From assembly GCF_900104925.1 (NCBI RefSeq), contig NZ_LT629735.1, positions 3,951,001 to 4,015,000 of the forward strand: a DNA stretch of 64,000 bases, read 5' to 3'. Source of the stretch: Opitutus sp. GAS368 (GTDB lineage: Bacteria; Verrucomicrobiota; Verrucomicrobiia; Opitutales; Opitutaceae). Both the position numbers and the translations under genes were made by a program. Below are positions 9,894 to 19,468 of the stretch, piece after piece. Position 1 is the first letter of the stretch, and each line of letters begins with the position of its first letter. A model generated the notes under the pieces. It did no database searches and was not told the origin of the DNA. It saw only the letters and a program-made list of their open reading frames with translations.

Positions 9894-11336
9894 TCAGAGC
9901 GCCTCGGTATAAAGCTGCTCGTAGGCGACGACGGCCTGCGTCCACGAGAAATCCTTCTGCATGGCCCGGTGCTGGACGGCGGCGTAGCGGGGCTTGTCGG
10001 CGAACAGCGCCAGCGCCCGTTTCAGGCCGGCATCAAATTCCTCCTGCTTGGGCGCGACCATGATCCCCGTGCCGCTGTCCGGAGCCGTGTCGATATCGGT
10101 CACGGTGTCGACCAGTCCGCCGACATTGCTGACCAGCGGCACGGTGCCGTAGGCCTGGCTATACATCTGGTTGAGGCCGCAGGGTTCGAACAGCGAGGGC
10201 ATGACGAAGAAGTCCGAGCCGGCCTCCACGAGGTGGCTCATCGCCTCGTCGTGCCGCACGCAGAGCCCCACCTTGGCGGAATGCGCCCGGGCAAAGTCTG
10301 CGAGCAGTTCCTCGTATTTTTTCTCGCCGCTGCCGAGGATGACGAGCCGGCAGTTTTCCCGGGCAAAAAAATCCTTCGCGCCGAGCACGAGGTCGAGGCC
10401 CTTCGCCGGCGTGAACCGGCAGACCATGCCGAAGACCGGCCCCTTGAAGGTCGCGCTCCAGCCGAACTCCCTCAGCAGCTTGGCGCGGCACTTCGCCTTG
10501 CCCGTCAGATCGGCAACGCTGTAGCGCGCGGGCAGGCTCTTGTCGGTCGCCGGATTCCAGACCGCCGTGTCGATGCCGTTGAGCAGGCCGTGCAGGTCGT
10601 CGAGGCGCGTGCCGATGACACCGTCCATGCCGTTGCCGAACTCCGGGGTCTGGATTTCCTTCGCATACTGGGCGCTGACGGTCGTGACCTTGTCGGCATA
10701 GACGATGCCGGCCTTGAGCATGCACATCTGGTCGTAGTATTCGAGGCCGTCGATCGTCAGCAGGTCCTCGGGCAGGTTGGTCAGCGCGTAGGATTTCCGC
10801 GGGAACACGCCCTGGTAGGCGATGTTGTGGATCGTGAACACAGTCTTGAGCGCGAGGGTCACCGAATAGCGGCGCTCGGCCTCGCGCAGGAAGACCGGCA
10901 GCAGGCCGGTCTGCCAGTCGTGGCAATGCACGATGTCGGCCTTGAAGTCGGTCAGGCGCAGGAGCTCGACGACGGCCTTCTGGAAAAAGATGAAACGCGC
11001 GTCGTTGTCGTCATAATCGCGCTCGCCGGTCCAATAGGGCCGCTTGCGGTCGAAGAATTCCTCGCGGCAGATCAGGTAAAGCGTGAGGCCGGGCCGCGGG
11101 GTCAGGGTGTAGACGTCGCCCGCCAGGAAGAGGTCGCCCATCTCGATCTTGAGCTTGTGGCTGGGCTTGAGGCCCGCGACGTGCGGGCCATCGAGCACCG
11201 AGCGGTAGCCGGGCATGAAGACGGCCAGCTCATGGCCTCGGTCCGCCAGGGTGCCCGTCAGCGCCGCCACCGCATCCGCCAGCCCGCCAGTCTTGAGATA
11301 AGGAAACAGTTCGCTGGCAGCGTGGGCAATTCGCAT
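9894..11336 (-). CDS. glgA: glycogen synthase (ADP-glucose, GT5 family)
   Basis: Elongates alpha-1,4-glucan from ADP-glucose. The 480-residue length is typical. The N-terminal substrate loop KTGGLAD is at 15-21, with DIVHCHDWQTGLLP near 134-147 and TVFTIHNIAYQGVF. The C-terminal nucleotide domain has KGLDLVLGA and the FVMPSLFEPCGLNQMYSQAYG region that holds the catalytic glutamate motif. It is divergent from rnr, with 120 bases between the two starts; no other glycogen gene is in the window. Confidence 0.95.
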   Translation of the reverse strand: MRIAHAASELFPYLKTGGLADAVAALTGTLADRGHELAVFMPGYRSVLDGPHVAGLKPSHKLKIEMGDLFLAGDVYTLTPRPGLTLYLICREEFFDRKRPYWTGERDYDDNDARFIFFQKAVVELLRLTDFKADIVHCHDWQTGLLPVFLREAERRYSVTLALKTVFTIHNIAYQGVFPRKSYALTNLPEDLLTIDGLEYYDQMCMLKAGIVYADKVTTVSAQYAKEIQTPEFGNGMDGVIGTRLDDLHGLLNGIDTAVWNPATDKSLPARYSVADLTGKAKCRAKLLREFGWSATFKGPVFGMVCRFTPAKGLDLVLGAKDFFARENCRLVILGSGEKKYEELLADFARAHSAKVGLCVRHDEAMSHLVEAGSDFFVMPSLFEPCGLNQMYSQAYGTVPLVSNVGGLVDTVTDIDTAPDSGTGIMVAPKQEEFDAGLKRALALFADKPRYAAVQHRAMQKDFSWTQAVVAYEQLYTEAL

Positions 11337-11456
11337 GTTGCAACACTACGGACCCTGACACACGGTGCCACTAGAAAATCCCGCTGTGTCGTCCATAGCC
11401 TTGGCGAAGGACGAGGCCCGGTTCCCTGCCCATTGGCAGCCGCTAGTGTCTCCATT

Positions 11457-13697
11457 ATGAGTTATTCCGACCGCCTTTTGGCCCATCTCAACCGCCGCGG
11501 CTATGTCCCGGCCCCCGCCGACGCCATCGCCAAGGAGTGGCGTCTCAATCCCAAGGATCGCCGCAAATTCAACCAGCAGGTCGCCGAGCTCGTCCAGTCC
11601 GGCCGCCTCGTCGTCATCAAGGGCGACCGCCTCTGCGTGCCGCGCGAGGCCGACCTCGTCACCGGCAAGATCAACTTCCGCCAGAAAGGCTCGGCCATGG
11701 TGTTCCCCGAGGTCAAGGTCACCGAGCCGCGCAAGCCCGGCATCTTCGTCGCGGCCGAGGACACCGGCGTGGCGTTGCAGGGCGACAAGGTCGTCGTGCG
11801 CCTCCGCTCGGCGAAGGACCGTGATTTCCCCCACTTCCTCAAGCCGGGCGAACAGGCCGGCAAGGTCATCAAGATCATCGAGCGCGGCAGCGCCACCCTC
11901 ACCGGCACGCTCCAGCGCGGCCCCAACTACTTCTACGTCGCCTCCGACGACCCGCGCATCGGCCACGACATCATCGTGCAGGACCCGGCCAAGGCACCGT
12001 TGAAGCCGGCGCCGGCGGTGGGCGACAAGGTCGTCGTGAAGCTCAACGAGTGGAAGGAACGCCACCTGAACCCCGACGGAGTGATCATCGAGAAGCTCGG
12101 TCGCGCGCTCGAGCCCCGCGCCGAGCTCGCCGCCATCTACCACAAATACAACCTGGTGACGTCGTTTCCCGAGGCGGTCGTCCGCGAGGCCGCCGCCCTG
12201 CCCGCGGTCGTGGGTCCGGCCGACCTGGCCGGCCGCCGCGACTACCGCGCGATCCCGACATTCACCATCGATCCCGACGACGCCAAGGACTTCGACGACG
12301 CGCTCTCGATTGAATATCTCGACAATGGCGACATCCGCATCGGCGTGCATATCGCCGACGTCAGTTACTACGTGAAGCCCGGCACCGCCCTCGACCGCGA
12401 GGCGCAGAACCGTGGCAACTCCACCTACCTCGTCGGCACCGTCGTGCCGATGCTGCCCGAGAAACTCTCCAACGGCCTGTGCTCGCTCGTCGAGGCCCAG
12501 GACCGCGTGACCAAGGCCGTGCTCTTCACCTTCGCCGCCGCCGGCCGCCTCAAGGGCACCGAGTTCGCCAACACCGTCATCCGCAGCCGCAAGCGGCTGA
12601 CCTACAAGCAGGCCTTCGCCCTGATGTTCGAGGATGATCTCAACAAGATCCGCAAGCTCCCCCTGCCCGCGGCGCACCAGACCGGCTCGACCGGTCGCGC
12701 CCTGAGCGAGCTGGCCGACGACGAACTCGGCGAGTTGCAGCAATGGGTCCGCCAGCTCTGGACCATCGGCAGCAAGCTCCGCCGCGAGCGCATGCAGGGC
12801 GGCAGCCTCGACCTCGACATGCCCGAGACGAAGATCTTCGTCGACGCCGCGGGCTATGCCGACCGCATCGAGCTCATCCACAACGACGAGAGCCACCAGC
12901 TCATCGAGGAATACATGCTGCAGGCCAACGAAGCGGTCGCCCGCCTCACCCGCAGCCAGCACCTGCCCTCGCTCTACCGCGTGCACGACGACCCCGACGA
13001 GGAGAAACTCGCCGAACTCCGCCAGTTCCTCGGCACCTTCGGCATCAAGACCGGCGATCTCGCCAACCGCGCCGAGGTCGTGAAGCTGCTCGCCGTCCTC
13101 AAGGATCATCCGCAGGGCTACATCCTCCGCACCCAGCTCCTCCGCTCCATGCGCAAGGCCTGCTACCGCGCCACGCCGGACGGCCACTACGGCCTCAACA
13201 AGACCGACTACACGCACTTCACGTCGCCCATCCGCCGCTACGCCGACCTGGTCGTGCACCGCGTGTTCGACACCTACCTCGGCAAAAGCCAGGGCAAGCC
13301 GACGGCCAGCTACCGCATCGCGCAGATCGACAACCTCGCCGAGCATCTCAGCCTCACCGAGATCAACAGCACCGAGGCCGAACGCGACTCGCAGAAGCTG
13401 AAGCTCATGGAGTATTTCGAGCGCGAGGCGGAAAAGAAAAAGAAGACCGTCTTCACCGCCATCATCACCGACGTCCGCAACCACGGTTTCTTCATCGAGG
13501 TCGCCGAGGCCGGCGCCTTCGGCATGGTGCCGGTGTCCTCGCTCAAAGACGATTTTTATGTCCTCAACGGCGCCGGCACGGCTTTCATCGGCCGCAAGAC
13601 CAAGCGCAAGTTCGAGCTCGGCCACAAGGTGTCTGTCGTCGTGGACAAGGTCGACCGCCAGAAGCGGCTGATCGACTTCACCGTGCCTCCGGTCTAG
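11457..13697 (+). CDS. rnr: ribonuclease R
   Basis: A processive 3'-5' exoribonuclease of the RNB family that degrades structured RNA. The 746-residue protein has an N-terminal winged-helix segment (about 1-60), cold-shock OB domains (about 65-235), the RNB domain from about 262 with the metal-binding FTIDPDDAKDFDDAL, the TSPIRRYADLVVHR motif, and a C-terminal S1 domain (about 670-745, GFFIEVAEAGAFGMVPVSSL). ATG 11457 gives the family N-terminus MSYSDRLLAHL; the open frame upstream is a shadow of glgA. Confidence 0.95.
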   Translation: MSYSDRLLAHLNRRGYVPAPADAIAKEWRLNPKDRRKFNQQVAELVQSGRLVVIKGDRLCVPREADLVTGKINFRQKGSAMVFPEVKVTEPRKPGIFVAAEDTGVALQGDKVVVRLRSAKDRDFPHFLKPGEQAGKVIKIIERGSATLTGTLQRGPNYFYVASDDPRIGHDIIVQDPAKAPLKPAPAVGDKVVVKLNEWKERHLNPDGVIIEKLGRALEPRAELAAIYHKYNLVTSFPEAVVREAAALPAVVGPADLAGRRDYRAIPTFTIDPDDAKDFDDALSIEYLDNGDIRIGVHIADVSYYVKPGTALDREAQNRGNSTYLVGTVVPMLPEKLSNGLCSLVEAQDRVTKAVLFTFAAAGRLKGTEFANTVIRSRKRLTYKQAFALMFEDDLNKIRKLPLPAAHQTGSTGRALSELADDELGELQQWVRQLWTIGSKLRRERMQGGSLDLDMPETKIFVDAAGYADRIELIHNDESHQLIEEYMLQANEAVARLTRSQHLPSLYRVHDDPDEEKLAELRQFLGTFGIKTGDLANRAEVVKLLAVLKDHPQGYILRTQLLRSMRKACYRATPDGHYGLNKTDYTHFTSPIRRYADLVVHRVFDTYLGKSQGKPTASYRIAQIDNLAEHLSLTEINSTEAERDSQKLKLMEYFEREAEKKKKTVFTAIITDVRNHGFFIEVAEAGAFGMVPVSSLKDDFYVLNGAGTAFIGRKTKRKFELGHKVSVVVDKVDRQKRLIDFTVPPV

Positions 13698-13709
13698 GAT
13701 ATATCGCAC

Positions 13710-13757
13710 ACGAAGGCACGAAGGCACGAAGGCACGAAGGCACGAAGGCGCGAAGGC
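13710..13757. repeat. 8-bp tandem repeat ACGAAGGC, six units
   Basis: Five exact units and a sixth with one change (GCGAAGGC) start 13 bases after the rnr stop, followed by decayed copies to about 13768. The unit matches the ACGAAG core of the repeat arm at 29890-29923, which suggests a slipped or expanded remnant of that class. Confidence 0.85.
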
Positions 13758-13806
13758 CGCGAAGCCGCGATGGAACCCCTTCCCCGTTCGCATTCTTCGT
13801 GTGGCG

Positions 13807-13832
13807 GTAGGGCGGGTTGTCCCCAACCCGCC
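13807..13832. repeat. single GTAG-headed REP-like hairpin
   Basis: GTAG is followed directly by a 9-bp stem GGCGGGTTG / CAACCCGCC with loop TCCC. The tetranucleotide next to the hairpin foot is the hallmark of REP sequences recognised by RAYT transposases (family knowledge). Confidence 0.65.
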
Positions 13833-14038
13833 GTTGCCCGCCGAGCCTGGGCGGCGCGGTAAGGATGACGCGCCTATCTCTCCCTTATTCGCGTATTCGC
13901 GTAAGCCCTTACCCCGGCATCATCTCCCGCCCTAACTGCGAAAACCCCGTCGAAAGCTGCTCACTCGATACGGTGACGGCGTAAGCGATTGCTCACTGCC
14001 GCCGCCTGTGTGTCGTCGGATCATGTAAACCTCAAAGG

Positions 14039-14461
14039 TTACATGAGCACCGGGGAGTCGGATATATAGTAAGTATTCACCTGGTCCTTATCGTCGAAAC
14101 GAATGCTCAGATACCAACCCGGCCAGCTTGGTGAGACCGGGCCGTTCGCGTCCGATGGCGCAACGCTTCTATGCGGTGGATCATCAAAGTGGATAACTAG
14201 TCTATTGTCTCCTCTGCGCATCACCCGTTGAATGCCATCTCCAAACGGGCCTGCCCCAAAGATAGTGTATACGGTTTCCTTCGAGGTGCAGAATTTAAGC
14301 ACCTTTTTATCGATCATTTCGATACATAGGCTGCGACGCTCAGCAACGGTGTTTACCAGCCTATATTTCTCTGCATAGTTCGCAATATCCTTAGACTCCG
14401 CCGCGCACAACGAACTGACCAAGCAAGATAGCACAATTGCTGTGTAGGTTATAGCTTTCAT
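14039..14461 (-). CDS. secreted hypothetical protein, lower G+C than neighbours
   Basis: A 140-residue protein with a signal peptide (MKAITYTAIVLSCLVSSLCA, cleavage before AES) and a compact domain rich in charged residues ending WYLSIRFDDKDQVNTYY. Three cysteines remain after cleavage. I recognise no family; YTIFGAGPFGDGIQ and the final FDDKD recall small lipoprotein-like folds but this is weak. Its DNA is visibly more A+T-rich than the flanking genes, a possible sign of transfer. The stop codon TAA lies next to the small palindrome AACCTCAAAGGTT. Confidence 0.6.
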   Translation of the reverse strand: MKAITYTAIVLSCLVSSLCAAESKDIANYAEKYRLVNTVAERRSLCIEMIDKKVLKFCTSKETVYTIFGAGPFGDGIQRVMRRGDNRLVIHFDDPPHRSVAPSDANGPVSPSWPGWYLSIRFDDKDQVNTYYISDSPVLM

Positions 14462-14464
14462 AGA

Positions 14465-14711
14465 TTATTTCTTACTAAAAGAGACACACCATATAGTCCC
14501 CACATTACTGCCGGGCTGGTAGTCTGGGTCTCTAGTCTTGGGGGGCCAAACGGGGTCAGGCTGCGGATGTTGATGTGTGCGCTTTTCATGCAGGAAGCTA
14601 GGCGTGATGTTTGGCGGATAATGTGCCGGCTGGCGATTTAAAGGTGCGGGTGGTCCGGCTCTGATGCTTGGATAAAACGGCCGCCGGGGTCGGACCAGCC
14701 AAGCGTTATTG
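14465..14711 (-). pseudogene. possible 3' remnant of a coding region
   Basis: An open minus-strand frame ends 4 bases before the secreted-protein start. Its last 60 residues are Pro/His-rich (HEKRTHQHPQPDPVWPPK, then GTIWCVSFSKK) and share the lower G+C of the next gene, while the sequence upstream looks like noncoding high-G+C DNA. It may be the tail of a truncated gene formerly in operon with the secreted protein, or chance. Confidence 0.25.
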
Positions 14712-15004
14712 AGGACGAAGCGAGCGGCAGCAGCCAGCAACGGCGACGTCCCAGGATTGCGGGATTGCCCCGGAGGGAACCCTCGTCCTTGCTGGCGGTC
14801 TCGTCGGGCCAGACGGGAACGATGCATCCGCACCCTGATTCTCCGGCCCCCTGCCGCCCCCGGCACCGCGCAACCACCCTCCTTGTATCCCGCCCGTTAC
14901 CGGGTGACGGAATGGTGAGGGGAAGATGTAGGGATGGTGTAAGGATGTAAGAAGGCAACACGGAGGTAACACGAAGGTAACCCGAACCTTCCCCGAACCA
15001 ATCC
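14712..15004. other. gap with decayed purine-rich repeats
   Basis: No convincing gene. The last 80 bases are G/A-rich with near-repeats (GGTAACACGAAGGTAAC, ATGTAGGGATGGTGTAAGGA) resembling degraded units of the periodic repeat arms found elsewhere in the window. Confidence 0.4.
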
Positions 15005-15307
15005 ATGGCCAAAGCCGAACTCAACCCAGCCCTGAAACACCTGCGCGGCAACGTGGACGGGATCGTCTTCAAGCATTACAGCTATGGGGTGGTCGTCACC
15101 CGGGCCCCGCGGATGGACCGGATCAAGCCCACGCCGGCCCAGCGCGCGCACCGGGAGCGTTTCCGCCAGGCCGGCGATTTCCACCGCAAGGTGCTCGCGG
15201 ACCCCGTGCTGAAGAAGCGCTACACCGCCATCGCGCGGAAGAAGGGCCACCCCCTCTCGGCGGTGACCCTGGCCGCCTTCATGAAGCAGCGCCCGGCGAC
15301 CCGGTGA
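15005..15307 (+). CDS. small basic hypothetical protein
   Basis: A 100-residue, strongly basic protein beginning MAKAELNPALKHLRGNVDGI and containing GVVVTRAPRM, then a helical half (AQRAHRERFRQAGDFHRKVL). Proteins with this layout (short N-terminal beta part, a 'released from the ground' AQxxHRxRFxxA helix) occur as single-domain hypotheticals in diverse bacteria; no function is known to me. High-G+C codon use matches the chromosome. Confidence 0.6.
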   Translation: MAKAELNPALKHLRGNVDGIVFKHYSYGVVVTRAPRMDRIKPTPAQRAHRERFRQAGDFHRKVLADPVLKKRYTAIARKKGHPLSAVTLAAFMKQRPATR

Positions 15308-15391
15308 GCCGGCATCGACGGCCGCGGGGCGCAAATCGTCCTTTGCTTCCAGCGGCGGAGGGAGTATCCTGTGCATAGACACCTCCCCGCC

Positions 15392-16099
15392 ATGAAAACC
15401 CGGTTCCGCCTCGTTCTGGTTTTCGCTGCGATCCTCGTCCCCGGCTTCGCGGCCGATTCCACGCCCCTGCGCATCGAGCAGACCGTCGACCCGCACTTCC
15501 CCGCCGCGCTCGCTTTTTCACCGGTCTCGAACGGCGAGGCGCGGGTGGTGGTCGACATCGACGCCGACGGCAAGCTGGTGGACTGGCTGGTCGCCGGCTA
15601 TTCCGACAAGGCCTTTGCCGACGAAGCTGTCGCCGCCCTCAAGCAATGGCGCTATCAACCGCCTACGCGGCGGGGCGAGCCGGTCGGCGCGCGTCGCGAG
15701 CTGCGTTTTTATTTCAACAGCACCGGCCGGGTGGTCTCGCTCTCCTCCATGGAACTGCCCGACTATTTCATGCAAAGGGTCGCCCCGCCGCAATTGGTTT
15801 CCCTCGTCTGCGCGCTGCCGGACCTCGACCGCCCGATCACGGCCGTGCAGACCGTCAACCCGTGGCATCCCGACCGGGCGAAACAGGTCCCGCTGCCCGC
15901 CGGCACGGTGCTGGTCGACTTCTATATCGACGAGGCCGGCCAGCCGCGCATGCCGGTCGTCCTCGACTCGACCCACGAGGCCTATGCCCAGGCCGCCGTC
16001 GAAGCGCTCAGCCAGTGGCGGTTCGCTCCGCCCACGCGCCACGGCACCCCGGTAGCCGTGCGCGTCCAGCAACGGTTCGTCTTCTCCGCCGGATCGTAA
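15392..16099 (+). CDS. periplasmic protein with two TonB C-terminal-like domains
   Basis: A 235-residue protein with signal peptide (MKTRFRLVLVFAAILVPGFA) and two tandem TonB_C-type modules. Each carries the family pattern 'V-x-V-D-I-D-x-x-G' and the helix plus W-R-F/Y-x-P-P strand (ALKQWRYQPPTRRGEP near 95-110; ALSQWRFAPPTRHGTP near 210-225). Unlike TonB it has no N-terminal anchor or Pro-rich spacer, so it probably is a free periplasmic protein rather than an energy transducer. A second such protein is at 53588-54355. I chose ATG 15392 over the GTG at 15371 because it starts the signal peptide. Confidence 0.75.
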   Translation: MKTRFRLVLVFAAILVPGFAADSTPLRIEQTVDPHFPAALAFSPVSNGEARVVVDIDADGKLVDWLVAGYSDKAFADEAVAALKQWRYQPPTRRGEPVGARRELRFYFNSTGRVVSLSSMELPDYFMQRVAPPQLVSLVCALPDLDRPITAVQTVNPWHPDRAKQVPLPAGTVLVDFYIDEAGQPRMPVVLDSTHEAYAQAAVEALSQWRFAPPTRHGTPVAVRVQQRFVFSAGS

Positions 16100-16146
16100 C
16101 GGGTGCCGGTTGCGTTTCGCGCGGAGCCGGCTTTGTTGGGGATCGC

Positions 16147-16671
16147 ATGAAACATTACGATTTCGCCGACAGGTTCCGCGCTCTCTACGACAAGGCCGTC
16201 AAGCTCTACGCCACCGGCAGGACCGGGGCCGGGACCTATTTCACCGCCGACGAGACCGCCTTTCTCGCCGCCAACGGCCTCACCGCCCAAGCCCTCTACG
16301 ATTACGCCGAGGATCACAACAATGGCGGCGAACCCGGCTACGACCGCGCCTTGGCCATCGAACTGGTTCGGCGCGACTACTTTCTGAACGTCCAGGGCGG
16401 CAAGCCCCCGGGCAAGGTGCTCGACGAAGCCTCGCTGCCGGCCAAGACCGACGCCATCCGGGGCATCGAATGGCTGCCGCGCATCATCCCGAAGACCAAG
16501 GCCAAGCTCCGGGGTGAGTTGCCGGCCTCACTCATGTATAGCTGCGGCGGCGACCGGCGCTTTTTCAAACAGCACGACATCCATCCGGCGGAATTCCTCA
16601 GTCTCGTCTGGCGCAATGAAAACAATGACGGCGCCATCGTCGACTGGGTGGTGAAACGCGGCAAGGGCTGA
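16147..16671 (+). CDS. DUF5069-like cytoplasmic protein
   Basis: A 174-residue protein, [20 protein letters not shown] onward, with [20 protein letters not shown] and a C-terminal segment [20 protein letters not shown]. The last resembles the DUF5069 ending, where a short acidic turn precedes an I-x-x-W-V motif. It has no signal or membrane segment. GGGGA six bases before ATG 16147 supports that start. Function unknown; the neighbours do not suggest one. Confidence 0.6.
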   Translation: MKHYDFADRFRALYDKAVKLYATGRTGAGTYFTADETAFLAANGLTAQALYDYAEDHNNGGEPGYDRALAIELVRRDYFLNVQGGKPPGKVLDEASLPAKTDAIRGIEWLPRIIPKTKAKLRGELPASLMYSCGGDRRFFKQHDIHPAEFLSLVWRNENNDGAIVDWVVKRGKG

Positions 16672-16748
16672 GCCGGCAACTTAGCGGGCACCCTACATGG
16701 AAGTTTGACCCGGCCGGGGAAATTCCCAACATTGGAAGCATCTTCTCC

Positions 16749-17225
16749 ATGCCTGCCTATACCCTGAAAGTAAACGGGCAGTCCCGCCCGGTGAACGTCG
16801 CGGCGGATACACCGCTGCTGTGGGTCTTGCGCGACAGCCTCAATCTTGTCGGCGCAAAATACGGCTGCGGGATAGGCATGTGCGGCGCCTGCACCGTGCA
16901 TTTCAACGGCGCACCCGTCCGCTCCTGCCAGACGCCGGTGTCCGCCGTCGGCGGCGAGGAAATCACCACGATCGAGGGCCTTGCGCCCGACGGCAACCAC
17001 CCGCTGCAGCAGGCGTGGTGCGAGCACGACGTTCCCCAGTGCGGTTATTGCCAAGCCGGTCAGATCATGACGGCCGCCGCGCTGCTCAAGAGCAACCCCG
17101 ATCCCTCCGACGAGGAGATCGACGGCGCCATGGCGGGCAACCTGTGCCGCTGTGCGACGTATCTGCGCATTCGTCGCGCGGTGAAAGACGCCGCCGCGGC
17201 AACCCGGAAGGGAGGTGGCAAATGA
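16749..17225 (+). CDS. iorA: [2Fe-2S] subunit of a molybdenum hydroxylase (IorA type)
   Basis: Small electron-transfer subunit of aldehyde-oxidase/isoquinoline 1-oxidoreductase-type enzymes. The 158-residue protein has the plant-type cluster [21 protein letters not shown] (N-terminal half; four cysteines) and the second cluster [10 protein letters not shown] ... GNLCRCATY. Its stop overlaps the start of the large subunit (ATGA), so the two are translationally coupled. No FAD subunit is present, as expected for the two-subunit Ior class, where electrons pass to a cytochrome. Confidence 0.93.
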   Translation: MPAYTLKVNGQSRPVNVAADTPLLWVLRDSLNLVGAKYGCGIGMCGACTVHFNGAPVRSCQTPVSAVGGEEITTIEGLAPDGNHPLQQAWCEHDVPQCGYCQAGQIMTAAALLKSNPDPSDEEIDGAMAGNLCRCATYLRIRRAVKDAAAATRKGGGK

Positions 17226-19459
17226 GCCCGCCCAATCCCACCTTTTCCCGCCGTGAATTCATCCGGGCCTCCACGCTTGCCGGCGGTGGACTTGTCCTCG
17301 GCTTCTACCTGAAATCGACTCCGACCCTGTTCGGCGCGGAGTCGCCCGCAGCCGCGGGTGACTTCACCCCAAACGCCTTCATCCGCATCACGCCCAACGG
17401 CGTCATCACGATCATCTCCAAGCAACCCGAGATGGGTCAGGGCGTCAAAACCTCCCTGCCCATGATCATCGCCGAGGAGCTCGAGGTGAACTGGCAGGAC
17501 GTCGTCATCCAGCAGGGCGACCTTAATCCCATCTACGGCGGCCAGAGCGCCGGCGGCAGCACCTCGACGCCGAACAATTACAGCGACTTCCACAAAGTCG
17601 GCGCCGCCGCGCGCATGATGCTCGTCGCGGCCGCCGCGCAGACATGGGGGGTGCCGGTCACCGAGTGCGACGCCCGCGACGCCGCCGTGCATCATCGCGG
17701 CTCCGGCCGCAGGCTGGGCTACGGCGAACTGGTGGCCAAAGCCGCCACGCTGCCGGCGCCCGACGAGAAGTCGCTGCAGCTGAAGGACCCGAAGGACTAC
17801 CGGATTCTCGGCACACGCATCGGCGGCGTGGACAACCGGAAGATCGTCACGGGCCGGGCGCTCTTCGGCATCGACCAGCAGCTGCCGGACATGCTTTACG
17901 CCGTGTACGAAAAATGCCCGGTGTATGGCGGCAAGGTCGTCAGCGCCAACCTCGACCAGATCAAGGCTTTGCCCGGCGTGAAGGACGCCTTCGTGATTGA
18001 GGGCACGGCCAACCTCACCGGCCTGATGCCGGGCATCGCCATCGTCGCGGAATCGACCTGGGCGGCGTTCAGCGCCCGCAAGCAGCTCAAGGTCACATGG
18101 GACGAGGGCAAGGTTGCGGACCAGAGCTGGTCCGGCTTCGTGGCCCAGGCCCGGGAACTGTCCACCAAGCCCGGCGCGACCGTCGTGCGACAGGACGGGG
18201 ACGTGACCGCGGCTCTGGCCGGTGCCGCCAAGGTCGTGGAGGCGGAATACAGCTACCCGTTCATCTCCCACTCGAACCTCGAGCCGCAGAATTGCACGGC
18301 TCATTTCAAGGACGGGGTGATGGAACTCTGGGCGCCTTCGCAGAATCCCGGCAGCGGCCAGAACCTCGTCGCCCAGGTCCTCGGCCTCCCAAAGGAAAAG
18401 GTCATCGTCCATCTGACCCGCAGTGGTGGCGGCTTCGGCCGGCGCCTGAGTTCGGACTTCATGGTGGAGGCCGCGGCCATCGCCCGAAAAACCAGCGCGC
18501 CGGTGAAGCTCACTTGGGCGCGCGAGGACGACCTGCGGCACGACCACTACCGTCCCGGCGGGCTGCATTTCCTCAAGGGTGCGGTGGATGCGAACGGCAA
18601 GCTGGTCGCGTGGCAGAATAATTTCTTCACCTTCGGCAACGCCGTGACCCGGGACGGCAAGACGGTCGTGCAACCCGGCAGCGGCGGCAGTTTCAGCCCG
18701 GATGAATTCCCCGGCCGCTGGGTGCCCAACTTCACCGCGGAGATGACGGTCTTCGAAACCGGCTGGCCGATGGGCCCGTGGCGCGCCCCCGGCAGCTGCG
18801 TGTTCGCGTGGGTCGTCCAGAGCTTCATCGACGAGCTCGCGCACGCGGCCGGACGGGATCCGTTCGAGTTTCGCCTGGAATTGCTTGGCGACAAGGACGT
18901 GATGCCCGGCACCGGTGAACGCGGGCAGGCTTACAACGTCGGGCGCATGCGGAATGTGCTGAAGCTCGCCGCCAGCAAGTCTGGCTGGGGTCAGAAGAAA
19001 TTCCCCAAGGGCCAGGGTCAGGGCATCGCGTTCCATTTCAGCCATCGCGGCTATTTCGCCGAGGTGGCGGACGTCACCGTCGCCCCCGATGGCACGCTCA
19101 AGGTGGACCGGGTGGTCGCCGCGTGCGACATCGGCGCGCAGGTCGTCAACCTCAGCGGTGCGGAAAACCAGGTGGAAGGGTCCATTGTGGACGGGCTCGG
19201 CGCCGCGCTGTTCGAGGAGGTGACCATCGAGCGCGGCCGCGCCATGCAGAGCAATTTCCACGAATACGCGAAGATCCGCATCACGAACGCCCCGGCCAAG
19301 GTGGAGATACACTTCCTCAAAACAGACTATCCGACCACCGGCCTCGGCGAACCGGCCCTGCCGCCGCTCGCTCCCGCGGTGTGCAACGCCATTTTCGCCG
19401 CCACCGGCAGGCGCCTCCGCTCGTTCCCGCTTTCGCGGCATGACCTGAGCTGGTCGTGA
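17222..19459 (+). CDS. iorB: molybdopterin-binding large subunit (IorB type), Tat-exported
   Basis: Catalytic subunit of an isoquinoline-1-oxidoreductase-like molybdenum hydroxylase; such enzymes hydroxylate N-heterocycles or aldehydes. The 745-residue protein starts with a twin-arginine signal ([10 protein letters not shown] followed by [10 protein letters not shown]), so the holoenzyme is likely periplasmic. Family motifs include [38 protein letters not shown] and the late [13 protein letters not shown] with the presumed catalytic glutamate. A short stretch near residues 150-160 ([12 protein letters not shown]) fits the family poorly and may be a local compensated frameshift or true divergence. 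The substrate is unknown. Confidence 0.92.
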   Translation: MSPPNPTFSRREFIRASTLAGGGLVLGFYLKSTPTLFGAESPAAAGDFTPNAFIRITPNGVITIISKQPEMGQGVKTSLPMIIAEELEVNWQDVVIQQGDLNPIYGGQSAGGSTSTPNNYSDFHKVGAAARMMLVAAAAQTWGVPVTECDARDAAVHHRGSGRRLGYGELVAKAATLPAPDEKSLQLKDPKDYRILGTRIGGVDNRKIVTGRALFGIDQQLPDMLYAVYEKCPVYGGKVVSANLDQIKALPGVKDAFVIEGTANLTGLMPGIAIVAESTWAAFSARKQLKVTWDEGKVADQSWSGFVAQARELSTKPGATVVRQDGDVTAALAGAAKVVEAEYSYPFISHSNLEPQNCTAHFKDGVMELWAPSQNPGSGQNLVAQVLGLPKEKVIVHLTRSGGGFGRRLSSDFMVEAAAIARKTSAPVKLTWAREDDLRHDHYRPGGLHFLKGAVDANGKLVAWQNNFFTFGNAVTRDGKTVVQPGSGGSFSPDEFPGRWVPNFTAEMTVFETGWPMGPWRAPGSCVFAWVVQSFIDELAHAAGRDPFEFRLELLGDKDVMPGTGERGQAYNVGRMRNVLKLAASKSGWGQKKFPKGQGQGIAFHFSHRGYFAEVADVTVAPDGTLKVDRVVAACDIGAQVVNLSGAENQVEGSIVDGLGAALFEEVTIERGRAMQSNFHEYAKIRITNAPAKVEIHFLKTDYPTTGLGEPALPPLAPAVCNAIFAATGRRLRSFPLSRHDLSWS

Positions 19460-19468
19460 GCCCGGCGC

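Larger units (their letters stand above)
13698..14038. other. 341-base gap holding short repeats
   Basis: Contains the ACGAAGGC tandem array (13710-13757) and a single GTAG-headed hairpin (13807-13832). The rest, from 13860, shows no gene or RNA that I recognise. Confidence 0.5.

Noticed and set aside
11346-13826. Open frame of 826 codons opposite rnr
   Set aside because: Shadow of rnr; no family content.
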